Shown: positions 52,201 through 61,314 of the stretch, piece after piece
Layout of the letters: the number at the start of each line of letters is the position of its first letter
How positions within the stretch are numbered: position 1 is the first letter of the stretch
Origin: Sphingomonas sp. Leaf339
Lineage (GTDB): Bacteria; Pseudomonadota; Alphaproteobacteria; Sphingomonadales; Sphingomonadaceae
DNA length: 64,000 nucleotides
Assembly: GCF_001426195.1 (NCBI RefSeq)
Contig: NZ_LMRS01000001.1
Span: 126,501 to 190,500, forward strand
Direction of reading: 5' to 3'
Position numbers and translations under genes: made by a program
Notes under the pieces: generated by a model
Seen by the model: only the letters and a program-made list of their open reading frames with translations
What the model was told of the DNA's origin: nothing
The model's database searches: none

Positions 52201-53670
52201 CTAGGCCGCCGGGGAGTTCGGGGCAAGGAGCTTGCCGGGGTTCAGGATGCCCAGCGGGTCGAGCGCGGCCTTGATCGCGATGAGCGCCGCCAACCGGCCC
52301 GGCGGGGCCAGGCGGGCGAGTTCCGCCGCCTTCATCTGGCCGATGCCATGCTCCGCCGAGATCGTGCCGCCCGCATCGGTGACCAGATCGTGGACGAAGC
52401 GGGTGATGCCGGGCGCGTCCTCCGCATACCAGCGGTCGCGATCGACGCCGGCGCCGATTCCAACAGGCGCGCGGACATGGAAATGGATGTTGCCGTCGCC
52501 GAGATGGCCGAAGCCCGACGCATGCGTACCGGGAAAGCGCGCATCGCATGCCGCCGCCGCGTCGATCATGAATCGCGGCATCGCCGACACTGGCACCGCG
52601 ATGTCGTGCTGCACGGCCGGCCCGCGCGCCCGCTCCGCATCGGACAGCGAATCACGCAGGGTCCAGAACGCGGTCGCCTGCGCCTCGCTGGCGGCGATCG
52701 TGGCGTCGGCGACCAGCCCGTCGGCGATGGCGGCGGCCAGCACGCGTTCCAGCAGCGCGGCGGGCGTCTCCTGCTCGGCGGAGGCGGCGGTCGCCTCGAT
52801 CAGCAGGTGCCAGGGATGATGGCCGGCGATCGGCGCGCGGCTGTCCGGCACATGCGCCAGCGCCGCCGCCAGCGTATCGGCGGGCAGAATCTCGAAACTC
52901 TCCACCGTATCGCCGACCCGCTGGAACCGGCGCAGCAGCGTCAGCGCGGCAGTGGGATCGGCAACCCCGGCCCACGCGACCCCGCGCGCCGCGATCGCCG
53001 GCACCAGTTTCAGCGTGGCGGCGGTGACGATGCCCAGCGTCCCCTCCGCCCCGATCAGCAACTGGTCGAGATTATAGCCGCGATTGTCCTTCGCCAGCGC
53101 CGGCAGGCCGTCATGCACGCTGCCATCGGCCATCACCGCCTCCACGCCCAGCACCAGTCCGCGCATCGTGCCGAAGCGCAGCACCTGCGTGCCGCCGGCA
53201 TTGGTCGACACCAGCCCGCCGATCGTCGCCGTCCCCCGCGCGCCCAGCGTCAGCGGAAAGCGCCAGCCGGCGTCGAGCGCGGCATCGTTCATCGTCTGCA
53301 GGATCACCCCCGCCTCCGCCACCACGCGCCCGGCCTCCGCATCCAGCGCCCGGATCGCGTTCATCCGGCGCAGCGACAGCAACAGCGCCGACCCATCGAC
53401 CGGCGGCGTCGCGCCGCCCACCATCGAGCTGTTGCCGCCCTGCGCCACCAGCGCCACGCGGTGGCGGGCGGCGGCACGGACGATCGCCACCACCTGATCG
53501 GTCGAACGCGGCGCCAGCAGGGCAGGGGCGTGGCCATGAAACCGCTGGCGCCAGTCCCGCTCCCACGGTGCGATCGCATCGCGATCGGTGACGATCGCCG
53601 CCGGGTCGAGCAGCGGCGCGAGTTCGTCGATCATGGCCTGTTGCGGGGGGGTGATGCGGCTCGTCATCAC
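52201..53670 (-). CDS. FAD-binding 2-hydroxyacid dehydrogenase (GlcD/D2HGDH-like)
   Basis: A 489-aa FAD_binding_4 oxidoreductase. The PP-loop and FAD contacts lie in LVAQGGNSSMVGGATP and ATIGGLVSTNAGG. The C-terminal FAD-oxidase domain contains GFGHLGDGNIHFHV and SAEHGIGQMKAAEL, typical of D-2-hydroxyglutarate, D-lactate and glycolate dehydrogenases. The exact substrate is uncertain. It shares an 88-bp gap with a divergently transcribed exported protein. Confidence 0.9.
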   Translation of the reverse strand: MMTSRITPPQQAMIDELAPLLDPAAIVTDRDAIAPWERDWRQRFHGHAPALLAPRSTDQVVAIVRAAARHRVALVAQGGNSSMVGGATPPVDGSALLLSLRRMNAIRALDAEAGRVVAEAGVILQTMNDAALDAGWRFPLTLGARGTATIGGLVSTNAGGTQVLRFGTMRGLVLGVEAVMADGSVHDGLPALAKDNRGYNLDQLLIGAEGTLGIVTAATLKLVPAIAARGVAWAGVADPTAALTLLRRFQRVGDTVESFEILPADTLAAALAHVPDSRAPIAGHHPWHLLIEATAASAEQETPAALLERVLAAAIADGLVADATIAASEAQATAFWTLRDSLSDAERARGPAVQHDIAVPVSAMPRFMIDAAAACDARFPGTHASGFGHLGDGNIHFHVRAPVGIGAGVDRDRWYAEDAPGITRFVHDLVTDAGGTISAEHGIGQMKAAELARLAPPGRLAALIAIKAALDPLGILNPGKLLAPNSPAA

Positions 53671-53758
53671 CGCCCGCTACGATTCCATGCTCGCGCTGGC
53701 AACGATCGCCGGGTTAATGACCTATTCAACCGCGACCGGTCAGGTAGATCATCGATCC

Positions 53759-54208
53759 ATGTACCATCCCGCCATCCCCACCTCCCTGATCGCGCTGTCG
53801 GCGCCGCTCGCGGTCGCGATGGCGGAGCCGGTCAGCCCGGCCGTGGCGCAGGTCGTGATCCACGAACGGATCACGATCCGGGTGCCGCGCATGCCCCTCT
53901 CCGCGCCGATATCCCGGCCGCAGCCGGGCAAGGGATGGCAGGAACGCAAAGGCCCCAAATGCCTCGCCACCGCCGATGTCGCCGCCGCCGCGATCGTCGC
54001 GCCGGCGTCGGTCGACCTGCTGCTGGCGGATGGCAGCTGGATGCGCGCGCGTCTGGATAACGACTGCCGCTCGGTCGATTTCTATTCCGGCCTCTACATC
54101 CGGCCCGGTGGCGATGGCCGCATCTGCGCCGATCGCGACGCGATCCGCGTCCGCTCCGGCGCGCGCTGCGAAATCGATTCGTTCAAGGCGCTGGTGGCAC
54201 GTCGTTAG
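53759..54208 (+). CDS. Exported hypothetical protein
   Basis: A 149-aa protein with an N-terminal hydrophobic region (SLIALSAPLAVAMAEPVS) as a probable signal sequence. A mature domain of about 100 residues follows with three cysteines (KCL, DCRS and ICAD) that could form disulfides, and it ends CEIDSFKALVARR. No family is recognised. The ATG at 53759 is chosen because longer in-frame versions would overlap the divergent dehydrogenase gene. Confidence 0.6.
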   Translation: MYHPAIPTSLIALSAPLAVAMAEPVSPAVAQVVIHERITIRVPRMPLSAPISRPQPGKGWQERKGPKCLATADVAAAAIVAPASVDLLLADGSWMRARLDNDCRSVDFYSGLYIRPGGDGRICADRDAIRVRSGARCEIDSFKALVARR

Positions 54209-54318
54209 GGCGATCCCGATGGGCCGGAATCGCTGTTTATCTTGACTTTCGCGCCCGGTTCGGCAAGCCCGCACGCTGCACCGGGTGCGCCACACGTACC
54301 CTCATTCCGGACAACTGC

Positions 54319-55824
54319 ATGCCATTCGCCGATCTCGGCCTCTCCGACGAACTCCTGCAAGCCGTAACCGAGGCTGGCTATACCGAGCCGACCCCGATCC
54401 AGGCGGCGGCGATCCCCCCCGTGCTGATGATGCGCGACATCATCGGCATCGCCCAGACGGGGACGGGCAAGACGGCCAGCTTCGTGCTGCCGATGATCGA
54501 CATTCTGGCGCATGGACGCAGCCGCGCACGCATGCCGCGCAGCCTGATCCTGGAGCCGACGCGCGAACTCGCCGCGCAGGTTGCCGAGAATTTTGAGAAA
54601 TATGGCGCCAACAGCAAGCTGTCGATGGCGCTGCTGATCGGCGGCGTGTCGATGGGCGACCAGATCAAGGCGCTGGAAAAGGGCGTCGACGTGCTGATCG
54701 CCACGCCCGGCCGGTTGATGGACCTGTTCGGGCGCGGCAACATCCTGCTCACCGGCTGTTCGATGCTGGTGATCGACGAGGCGGACCGGATGCTCGACAT
54801 GGGGTTCATCCCCGATATCGAGGAAATCTGCACCAAGCTGCCGAAACAGCGCCAGACCCTGCTGTTCTCCGCAACGATGCCCGCGCCGATCAAGCGGCTG
54901 GCCGACAAGTTCCTCGACAATCCCAAGATGATCGAGGTCGCGCGCCCCGCATCGACCAACATCAACATCACCCAGTGGCTGGTCCCGGTAAAGGGTTCGT
55001 CGGTCGACAAGCGCGATCGCCTGCGCCAGATCCTGGCACAGGAAGAGGTCACCAACGCGATCGTCTTCTGCAACCGCAAGACTACGGTGCGCGAACTGAA
55101 CAAGAGCCTGAAACAGGCCGGGTTCAAATCCGGTGAAATCCATGGCGACATGGAACAGGCGCAGCGGATCGCCGAACTCGACCTGTTCAAGGACGGCCAC
55201 ATCAACATCCTCGTCGCGTCCGACGTCGCGGCGCGCGGGCTGGACATCAAGGGCGTCAGCACGGTGTTCAATTTTGACGCGCCCTGGCACCCGGACGATT
55301 ACGTCCACCGCATCGGCCGCACCGGCCGGGCCGGGGCGACAGGCACCGCCTATACGTTCATCGCGCCCGACGACGCCGAGAATGTCGAGAATATCGAAAA
55401 GCTGACCGGCCAGAAGATCCCGCGTCTCGCCATGACCGAAGCGACCCGCTCCACGCAGGCGGAAACCGCGTCGGAGCAGGAACCCGCCCGCGAGCGCCCC
55501 CGTCGCGGCGGCCGTACCCGCGCCGACCGCACCCCGTCGGCCGCCGTCGATGCGCCCGTCGCCACGGCACTGGTCGAGGAAGCACCAGCGGTCGAGGCTC
55601 GGGCCGAACGCCCGGCGCGTGCGTCTCGTCGCGATGCTCCTCGCGATGCTCGCTTGCCCCGCACGGAAGAGCGTCAGCCGCGTGTCGAGCCCCGTAACGA
55701 GCAGCGTCACGAACAGCGCCATGACGCGCGTCAGTATCGCGAGGAACCGGACGATGGCGGCTGGAACGGCCCAATCCCCGATTTCCTCAAGGTGGTCCTG
55801 AACCGCACTCCCATCGACGCGTGA
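54319..55824 (+). CDS. DEAD-box RNA helicase (RhlE/CsdA-type)
   Basis: A 501-aa helicase: Q-motif FADLGLSDELLQAV with GYTEPTPIQ, motif I AQTGTGKTASF, Ia PTRELAAQV, II VIDEADRMLDMGF, III SAT, and in domain 2 FCNRKTTVREL, ARGLDIKGV and HRIGRTGRAG. The C-terminal 120 residues are low complexity and Arg/Ala/Glu-rich, with a repeated NEQRHEQRHDARQ tract suited to RNA binding. It probably unwinds rRNA or mRNA structures. The DUF1289 gene is coupled through GTGA at its stop. Confidence 0.94.
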   Translation: MPFADLGLSDELLQAVTEAGYTEPTPIQAAAIPPVLMMRDIIGIAQTGTGKTASFVLPMIDILAHGRSRARMPRSLILEPTRELAAQVAENFEKYGANSKLSMALLIGGVSMGDQIKALEKGVDVLIATPGRLMDLFGRGNILLTGCSMLVIDEADRMLDMGFIPDIEEICTKLPKQRQTLLFSATMPAPIKRLADKFLDNPKMIEVARPASTNINITQWLVPVKGSSVDKRDRLRQILAQEEVTNAIVFCNRKTTVRELNKSLKQAGFKSGEIHGDMEQAQRIAELDLFKDGHINILVASDVAARGLDIKGVSTVFNFDAPWHPDDYVHRIGRTGRAGATGTAYTFIAPDDAENVENIEKLTGQKIPRLAMTEATRSTQAETASEQEPARERPRRGGRTRADRTPSAAVDAPVATALVEEAPAVEARAERPARASRRDAPRDARLPRTEERQPRVEPRNEQRHEQRHDARQYREEPDDGGWNGPIPDFLKVVLNRTPIDA

Positions 55825-56033
55825 TCGAGATCGTGCCGGCCGAACCGGCCAGCATCGCCAGTCCCTGCACCAACATCTGCACGCTGGACGATGCGACCGG
55901 CTGGTGCCGCGGCTGCGGCCGCACGATGGCCGAAATCTCGAACTGGAGCGCCAAGCCCCCCGCCGAACGCCGCGCCATCCGCGCGGCTTTGCCGGCGCGG
56001 ATGAGGGCGCTAGCCGACGCTGGCACCAACTAA
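55821..56033 (+). CDS. DUF1289 family small protein
   Basis: A 70-aa protein with the DUF1289 cysteine pattern SPCTNICTLDDATGWCRGCGRT (four cysteines, probable metal site). It continues with a basic helical tail, EISNWSAKPPAERRAI. The start is GTG at 55821, overlapping the helicase stop by 4 bp. Function unknown; it is frequently found near metabolic or RNA-related genes. Confidence 0.85.
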   Translation: MIEIVPAEPASIASPCTNICTLDDATGWCRGCGRTMAEISNWSAKPPAERRAIRAALPARMRALADAGTN

Positions 56034-56277
56034 TCGTCAGCGGTTAGAGAGTAACGACTTCGGCTAGCGGCGTTACGCAGCGAGCAAGGGCGAACGGGCG
56101 CACCGTAGACTTTCTTGCACCGGACAACGCTGCGCACTTACCGATGGAGCATCGGCGTCCCGATATGGGAGGGGTATCCAGTTCGGATCACCAAGTCGTA
56201 GACAAGCCTGAAATCTGATCTATCTGGTCATGCCTTCTATGCGATCCGGTACCCGATCGCGACACGAAGGGGGCAAG
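56034..56277. other. Upstream region of the second PEP-CTERM gene, no gene seen
   Basis: No convincing ORF, tRNA or hairpin. It is noticeably less GC-rich than surrounding sequence, like the gene that follows. Confidence 0.5.
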
Positions 56278-56928
56278 ATGAAGATTAAAACATTAGCGCT
56301 GGCGTTTGCCGTTGGCACCGCGATGACAGGCACGGCGAACGCAGCTTACACGTTTAACCTAGCCGAAGTTGGTGGAAATACCGTTGTTACTGGAACCGGG
56401 TCGGTTAATCTTGAAGCATTGACGCTTGCGGACGGAACCTACGATGATCGTCCTTCAATTCAACCGTCTTTGGGCGCGGTTGGTGTAGGTGCCGGAGGCT
56501 ATGATGTTTATCGGGGAATAACTGGTCCATCGAGTTTTGGAAGTAGTGGCAGGTCTACTTCATGGTTTCCTCGGTCGCCAAGAGGATTAATGATCCTCGG
56601 ATCGACGAACGAAACGATACAAGCTGCTACGGGTACCGAACCCGGCGAAAGCTTACTGTTAGTACCTTATGGCTACACTTCAAAAACTGATTTTGGTACG
56701 TCCAGCGCGACCTACAACGGTACGTTCGCACAGATCGGCTTAATCGCCGGCACATACATCTACACTTGGGGCAGTGGTGCTGATGCCGATAGCATGACAG
56801 TGAATATTGGACCAATCGCCTCTGCCGTGCCGGAGCCTTCCACTTGGGCAATGCTGTTGGTTGGCTTCGGGCTTATCGGTGCGACCGCCCGCTATCGTCG
56901 CCGTCACTCCACTATCGGTTACGCGTAA
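56278..56928 (+). CDS. PEPxxWA-CTERM exported protein, AT-richer
   Basis: A 216-aa secreted protein. The signal peptide KIKTLALAFAVGTAM ends near ANA. The mature part is Gly/Thr/Ser-rich with no recognised domain. The sorting signal is PEPSTWAMLL, VGFGLIGATA and RYRRR. Its codons use many A/T-ending triplets (e.g. TTA, ACG/ACT mixtures, GGA), unlike its GC-rich neighbours, which suggests recent acquisition or a fast-evolving surface gene. The ATG at 56278 follows GGGGGCAAG. Confidence 0.8.
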   Translation: MKIKTLALAFAVGTAMTGTANAAYTFNLAEVGGNTVVTGTGSVNLEALTLADGTYDDRPSIQPSLGAVGVGAGGYDVYRGITGPSSFGSSGRSTSWFPRSPRGLMILGSTNETIQAATGTEPGESLLLVPYGYTSKTDFGTSSATYNGTFAQIGLIAGTYIYTWGSGADADSMTVNIGPIASAVPEPSTWAMLLVGFGLIGATARYRRRHSTIGYA

Positions 56929-57064
56929 CTCGCCCCTGTCGAGGCGTAGCGAGGGGTCGTTGGTCGAAAAGTCAGCGGCCCTTTTCGCGTCATGATGGCG
57001 GTGTGGTGGAACGACCTTCCCGCTCCGTCCTCATGCTTTATGTTCTGTTTCGCTCGCCCACCCG

Positions 57065-58147
57065 TCAGCCCTGCCGCCACGTCGCCGCCAGCATCGCCTT
57101 CAGCAGATCGACATACGCCCACCCGTCGGCACGTGCAGCGATTGCCGACAGGCAATCCTGATCGCCCCGACCGGGCCGGCCGGGGCCGGTCATGTTCGGC
57201 TTCATGTTCAGGTCGAACAGCTTGAATTGGCCGTGCCGATCCGCCCGGCAATCGATCCGGATCGCCGTGCGCGCATCGACCAGTGCTGCGGCGGCGACGC
57301 AGGCATCGATCATCGCAATGACCGCCGGCTCCCGCAGGCGTTCGGCCGCCAGTGCTATGCTGTTGGCGGACACCGGCACGTCGCCATTATACGGGGCGAC
57401 GCCGTCCCGCTGGTCGAAGCGGATCACTGGCCGGAGCGCCCAGTGGCGCGAACCACGTGACCCGTCCGGTCGCGGTGCGGACGGTGGCATCACCGTGACC
57501 GTCATCTCCTCGCCGTCCAGATATTCCTCGACCATCAGCATGTCGCCAAAGGTGGCCGCCTGGATCAGCGCGGCGGCGGCGCTGCGTAGCGTGCCCAGAT
57601 CATGGACCAGCGTGACACCCTGACTGCCGCGCCCCCGCACCGGCTTGACGATCAACGGGAACACCATCGCCATGTCCGCACATGCCCGGTCGATATCGGC
57701 CAGCGCCCGCACACCCTCACGCGCACGGCCGGCCAGCAGAAAGGATCGCGCGGTCGGCAGGCCGGCGGCGGCCAGCGCCCGGTTCGTCTCGAACTTGTCG
57801 TCGAACGCCTGCATTGCACTGGGCAGTTGCCCGACGATAGCGACGTCGCCCAGCACCGCCTCCAGCGGATGGCCGTCGAACAACACGGTATTGGCCCACA
57901 GGATCGTCGCCCCGGCTGTCCGCGCCGTATGAATGCCGTCGGCGGTATCCGGAAACACCCAATCGAGCGCCACCGCCGGATCGGGTGCGACCCTCGGCGT
58001 CACCACCGGCAGGCCCGCCCACCGCAGGGCAAACGCGATATCGGCGCCGCCATCTGAATAACCGCCCGGCTTGGCATCCTTGCGAAGGCCATCGATCACC
58101 GGCGGCGGCAGCGCCTGATAAAGGATGGCGACGGGCGCTGACGGCAA
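57065..58147 (-). CDS. ATP-grasp family ligase of unknown product
   Basis: A 360-aa ATP-grasp enzyme. The central PLIVKPVRGRGSQGVTLVHD is the ATP-grasp beta-sheet with Lys, and the C-terminal FDLNMKPNMTGPGRPGR holds metal ligands (Asn-x-Lys-Pro-Asn type). No ATG or GTG start fits. A TTG at 58147 has a perfect AGGAGAA 5-9 nt upstream, so it is chosen. It is related to D-Ala-D-Ala ligase/RimK-type peptide-bond formers but stands alone with no obvious peptide precursor gene. Confidence 0.75.
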   Translation of the reverse strand: MPSAPVAILYQALPPPVIDGLRKDAKPGGYSDGGADIAFALRWAGLPVVTPRVAPDPAVALDWVFPDTADGIHTARTAGATILWANTVLFDGHPLEAVLGDVAIVGQLPSAMQAFDDKFETNRALAAAGLPTARSFLLAGRAREGVRALADIDRACADMAMVFPLIVKPVRGRGSQGVTLVHDLGTLRSAAAALIQAATFGDMLMVEEYLDGEEMTVTVMPPSAPRPDGSRGSRHWALRPVIRFDQRDGVAPYNGDVPVSANSIALAAERLREPAVIAMIDACVAAAALVDARTAIRIDCRADRHGQFKLFDLNMKPNMTGPGRPGRGDQDCLSAIAARADGWAYVDLLKAMLAATWRQG

Positions 58148-58236
58148 GATCGTTCTCCTGTTTATCGACCTATTGTCGCAGATGACAGCGGGATACCAGC
58201 GTTTGCGATTGGCCGGACGGCGATCACTGAAACGCG

Positions 58237-58267
58237 AAAAGGGCGCCCGAGAATCTCGGACGCCCTT
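58237..58267 (-). terminator. Terminator of the small lipoprotein gene
   Basis: The minus-strand stem AAGGGCGTCCGAG / CTCGGGCGCCCTT, with one U.G pair present only in this strand, is followed by TT. It lies about 60 bp past the lipoprotein stop. Confidence 0.65.
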
Positions 58268-58325
58268 CCGGTTCAAGCCACGCTTGGGAGCAGCTCGACC
58301 TATTCCTGAACTCTTACGTCGGCAG

Positions 58326-58595
58326 TTACATACCGTTGGCGAGGTTCGTATCCGCATCGTTGGTCCGCATGTCCTCGGCCTGGTTCTGGCCGGTCGCGCG
58401 TACGGCGTCGGCCTTGTTTTCAAGGCGATCTTCACCGGCCTCGGTCGTCGCGTTGTCGGCCATTTCTTCCAGGTTATCGGCGACGGCTTCGGTGTTCGAC
58501 TCGATGTTATCGGCGGCCTGCTCGCGGGGGGTGGAGTTGCACGCGGACAGTGAGACGAGGCCTGCTGCCATACCGAGAACGAACATCTTCTTCAT
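58326..58595 (-). CDS. Small acidic lipoprotein
   Basis: An 89-aa protein: signal peptide KKMFVLGMAAGLVSL and lipobox LSAC (Cys at residue 19). The mature part is a highly acidic, Asn/Ala/Glu-rich helix with heptad-like repetition (EAVADNLEEMADNATTEAGE). It resembles entericidin-like or YqjD-like envelope stress lipoproteins without a firm match. It is monocistronic and has a terminator downstream. Confidence 0.7.
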   Translation of the reverse strand: MKKMFVLGMAAGLVSLSACNSTPREQAADNIESNTEAVADNLEEMADNATTEAGEDRLENKADAVRATGQNQAEDMRTNDADTNLANGM

Positions 58596-58793
58596 CGTGG
58601 ATAACCCCTGTGGTGGATGACCCGAGGGTCAAGCGGGTTCAATCACCGGCGATGCCGTTTGTTCCCAAAGACCACATTCTCGATCAGCCACCCCCCGAAT
58701 CGCTGTCCTACAACGCCCCGTGGTGGTAGATGATCGGTACGCGCACCGGTGCCTATCGCGCCGATGCCTCACCGTCCGTTTGTGTCGTTTTTG

Positions 58794-58817
58794 GCCTAAC
58801 CTTAGCCTAACTTTCCA
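58794..58817 (+). repeat. Copy 2 of the 24-bp dispersed repeat
   Basis: It is identical to 10416-10439 and on the same strand. It overlaps the last codons of the glutathione S-transferase gene. As in the first copy it consists of two 11-bp GCCTAAC-type units in tandem. Confidence 0.5.
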
Positions 58818-59424
58818 GCCCGGCCGCCGCCGCGTCATCCAGTTCGCCGGCCTGCTTGTACGCCGGGCGCGACAGGATGCGATCCAGATAGTCGGCCATC
58901 ACCGGCGTCTTCTGGATCAGCCCGAACTGCGTGTACCACGACACGCCGGACCCGACATACACGTCCGCCGCCGTGAAGCGGTCGCCGGTGATATAGGGAT
59001 GGCGGCCGACCGCCTGCTCCAGTACCGCCGCCGTCAGGTCGAAATTGCCATATCCGGCCATCCGCTGCTGCTCGGCGTTGGGCTCGACCTTCATCGACCG
59101 GTCGGTGACCGCGGCCTCCAGCGGCCCCGCCGCGAAGAACAGCCAGCGGTAATAGTCCGCCCGCTCGGCCGGCGTCGGGGCCAGCCCCGCCTCGGGAAAG
59201 GCCTCGGCCAGATAGGCGCAGATCGCCGCGCCCTCGGTCACGACCTGGCCGTCATGGACGATGGCCGGCACTTTCATCATCGGGTTGATCGCACGATAGT
59301 CGTCGCCCTTCATGCTGCCCTGATAGTCCAGTACGACCGTCTCATAGGGCGCGCCGACCTCCTCCAGCATCCACCGGGCGATCCGTCCGCGCGACTGCGG
59401 GTTGGTGTAAAAGGTCAGCGCCAT
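58807..59424 (-). CDS. Glutathione S-transferase
   Basis: A 205-aa GST. The thioredoxin-fold N-terminal domain begins ALTFYTNPQSRGRIARWMLEE and contains the glutathione contact region KVPAIVHDGQVVTEGAAICAYL. The all-helical C-terminal domain has DRFTAADVYVGSGVSWY. The substrate is unknown. It lies 3 nt after the dienelactone hydrolase stop on the same strand, so the pair is probably an operon. Confidence 0.92.
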   Translation of the reverse strand: MALTFYTNPQSRGRIARWMLEEVGAPYETVVLDYQGSMKGDDYRAINPMMKVPAIVHDGQVVTEGAAICAYLAEAFPEAGLAPTPAERADYYRWLFFAAGPLEAAVTDRSMKVEPNAEQQRMAGYGNFDLTAAVLEQAVGRHPYITGDRFTAADVYVGSGVSWYTQFGLIQKTPVMADYLDRILSRPAYKQAGELDDAAAAGLES

Positions 59425-59427
59425 CGA

Positions 59428-60297
59428 TCATGCCTTTCCGAGTTGCCGGGTGAACAAAGCGAGCTGACGGGTCCAGGCGCGTTCGGCCTGCGGCTGATTG
59501 TACGCCTTGCTGTCGGGCGGGCACCACCCGTGCATCGCGCCTTCATACACCTCGATCTCCGCGGGGAGCTTGGCGGCGGCGAAGGCCGCGCGCAGCACGT
59601 CCTTGTCGCCCGGCGCGCGCTGGTCGTCATTGGCGGCGATCGCGATCAGATAACCGCCCTTCATCCGGGGGATCAGCTTGTTCGGCGCATCCGCCGCATC
59701 GCCGACCAGCCCCGCGCCGTGGAACGAGGCGCCCGCCCGGACACGGGCCGGATGCGCGGCAGCGGTGCGCATCATCATCGGGCCGCCCATGCAATATCCC
59801 GTCACCGCCATTCCGCGCCGCGTATCGACTTGCGGCTGCTTGTCGAGCCACGCGACGAAGGCGGCGGCGTCGCTGTTGGTGGCGGCGGGCGTCAACGGCG
59901 CGCGCCACGGCATGATCCGCTCGTGCACCGCCGGCTGGTCGAACGACTCGCCCGGCTTTACGAAGGGTGCCTTGGTCGATCGGTAGAACTGGTTGACGAC
60001 CAGCACCGCATAACCCGATTCGGCCAGCCGGCGAGCCATCTGCTGGAAAGCGGGACGCAGACCCATGATGTCGGGCCACATCAGCACCGCCGGATGACGG
60101 CCGCTGGCGGGAGCGATATAATAGGTGTCGGCGGTGCCATCGGCGGTGGAGATCGTCACGTCGCGCCCGGTGACGGTCAGCGCATCGGCGGGGCTGGGCA
60201 GCAGCATCGCGAGACTGGCGATGCTCATGCCGATCCCGAATTCGCGTCTGGTCGTGCCGCTTCGGTTATTGTCCTGCGCGGTCAGTTCGTCGCACAT
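59428..60297 (-). CDS. Dienelactone hydrolase family protein with Tat-type signal
   Basis: A 289-aa alpha/beta hydrolase. Its nucleophile is Cys in VTGYCMGGPM, as in dienelactone hydrolases, with Asp in AIAANDDQRAPGD and His in YEGAMHGWCPPD. The N-terminus has TTRREFGIGMS, a twin-arginine motif preceding a hydrophobic segment, suggesting export. It is co-transcribed with GST; a role in detoxification of aromatic-derived lactones is inference. Confidence 0.85.
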   Translation of the reverse strand: MCDELTAQDNNRSGTTRREFGIGMSIASLAMLLPSPADALTVTGRDVTISTADGTADTYYIAPASGRHPAVLMWPDIMGLRPAFQQMARRLAESGYAVLVVNQFYRSTKAPFVKPGESFDQPAVHERIMPWRAPLTPAATNSDAAAFVAWLDKQPQVDTRRGMAVTGYCMGGPMMMRTAAAHPARVRAGASFHGAGLVGDAADAPNKLIPRMKGGYLIAIAANDDQRAPGDKDVLRAAFAAAKLPAEIEVYEGAMHGWCPPDSKAYNQPQAERAWTRQLALFTRQLGKA

Positions 60298-60379
60298 CGG
60301 TCGCGTTCCTCTCGTTCGTTGGGCGACAGCTTAAGCCCAACGCGAAAGGACGCAACCACGCCCGAAGGCGCTTAGCGGA

Positions 60380-61066
60380 TCAGCGCTTGAACGGGTCGTC
60401 GAACAGCGCGCGCGCCTGCGACGCGGCGTCGCCGCCGTGCAGCGTCGAATCCGTGTCGCGCGATGCGTTCACGCGTTCCGCCTGCAACTGCGCGATCAGC
60501 GCCTCACGATCGCCTTCCAGACGGGTATCGGTCGGCTGCGGCTCGTCGCCGGTTGCCTTTGATGCCTTGCCGACGGCGGCATCCAGTTCGCGTTGCGTGG
60601 TCAGGCCCAGTGTGACCGGGTCCTTGGGCGTGATGTTAGCGATGTTCCAATGGCTGCGGTCGCGGATCGCGGCGATCGTCGTACGGGTGGTACCAATCAG
60701 GTTGCCGATCGCGCCGTCCGAAATCTCCGGATGGTTGCGGATGATCCACGCGATGCCGTCGGGCTTGTCCTGACGCTTGGACACCGGCGTGTAACGCGGG
60801 CCCTTGGTGCGGCGGACCTGCTCCGGCCCCTTGGTCATCTTCAGCTTGTACTCGGGATCGGCCTGACCCTTGTCGATCTCGTCCTGCGTCACCTCATGCG
60901 CGCGTACGGGATCGCGGCCGGTCAGCTTGGTCGCGGCGGTATCGTCGGCGATCGCCTGCACTTCAAGGATATGAAGGCCGCAGAATTCCGCGATCTGCTC
61001 GAACGAGAGCGAGGTGTTGTCGACCAGCCAGGAAGCGGTCGCGTGGGGCATGAGCGGCTGGGCCAC
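60380..61066 (-). CDS. trcR: Cell-cycle transcriptional regulator TrcR (DUF1013)
   Basis: A 228-aa alphaproteobacterial protein of the DUF1013 family. The N-terminal domain has SWLVDNTSLSFEQIAEFCGLH, the middle RRTKGPRYTPVSKRQDKPDG, and a helix-turn-helix-like WIIRNHPEISDGAIGNLIGTT. The family includes the cell-cycle regulator TrcR. The start is GTG at 61066 with GGAG 7 nt upstream. The C-terminal 60 residues are variable and acidic. A terminator-like hairpin lies in its leader. Confidence 0.88.
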   Translation of the reverse strand: MAQPLMPHATASWLVDNTSLSFEQIAEFCGLHILEVQAIADDTAATKLTGRDPVRAHEVTQDEIDKGQADPEYKLKMTKGPEQVRRTKGPRYTPVSKRQDKPDGIAWIIRNHPEISDGAIGNLIGTTRTTIAAIRDRSHWNIANITPKDPVTLGLTTQRELDAAVGKASKATGDEPQPTDTRLEGDREALIAQLQAERVNASRDTDSTLHGGDAASQARALFDDPFKR

Positions 61067-61081
61067 GGGGGAACTCCGTAA

Positions 61082-61114
61082 AAACAGAAAGGGCCGCCCC
61101 TTCCCGGAGCGGCC
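61082..61114 (-). terminator. Attenuator/terminator-like hairpin in the trcR leader
   Basis: The minus-strand stem GGCCGCTCC / GGGGCGGCC (U.G pair only in this strand) around a 5-nt loop is followed by CTTTCTGTTTTT and then, 15 bp on, by the trcR start. No minus-strand gene is visible upstream before the divergent ORF, so it may attenuate trcR itself. Confidence 0.5.
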
Positions 61115-61314
61115 TCGTATGGTCCCGACTTAGTGCGAATGGTCTCCCGGGGCAAGGAGTCGGGCGAAACGAGAAATGTGACACCAGAGCCACGCCCCGC
61201 CGACAAAGCCATCGCCGTCACGGTTCTGCAACCTTCGTCCCTCAGGTCGGGCGTTGACATGCGCGCGGCGGGCACGAAGCGTGGCGCGTGCATGACAAGC
61301 AAAAGGGGATCATC

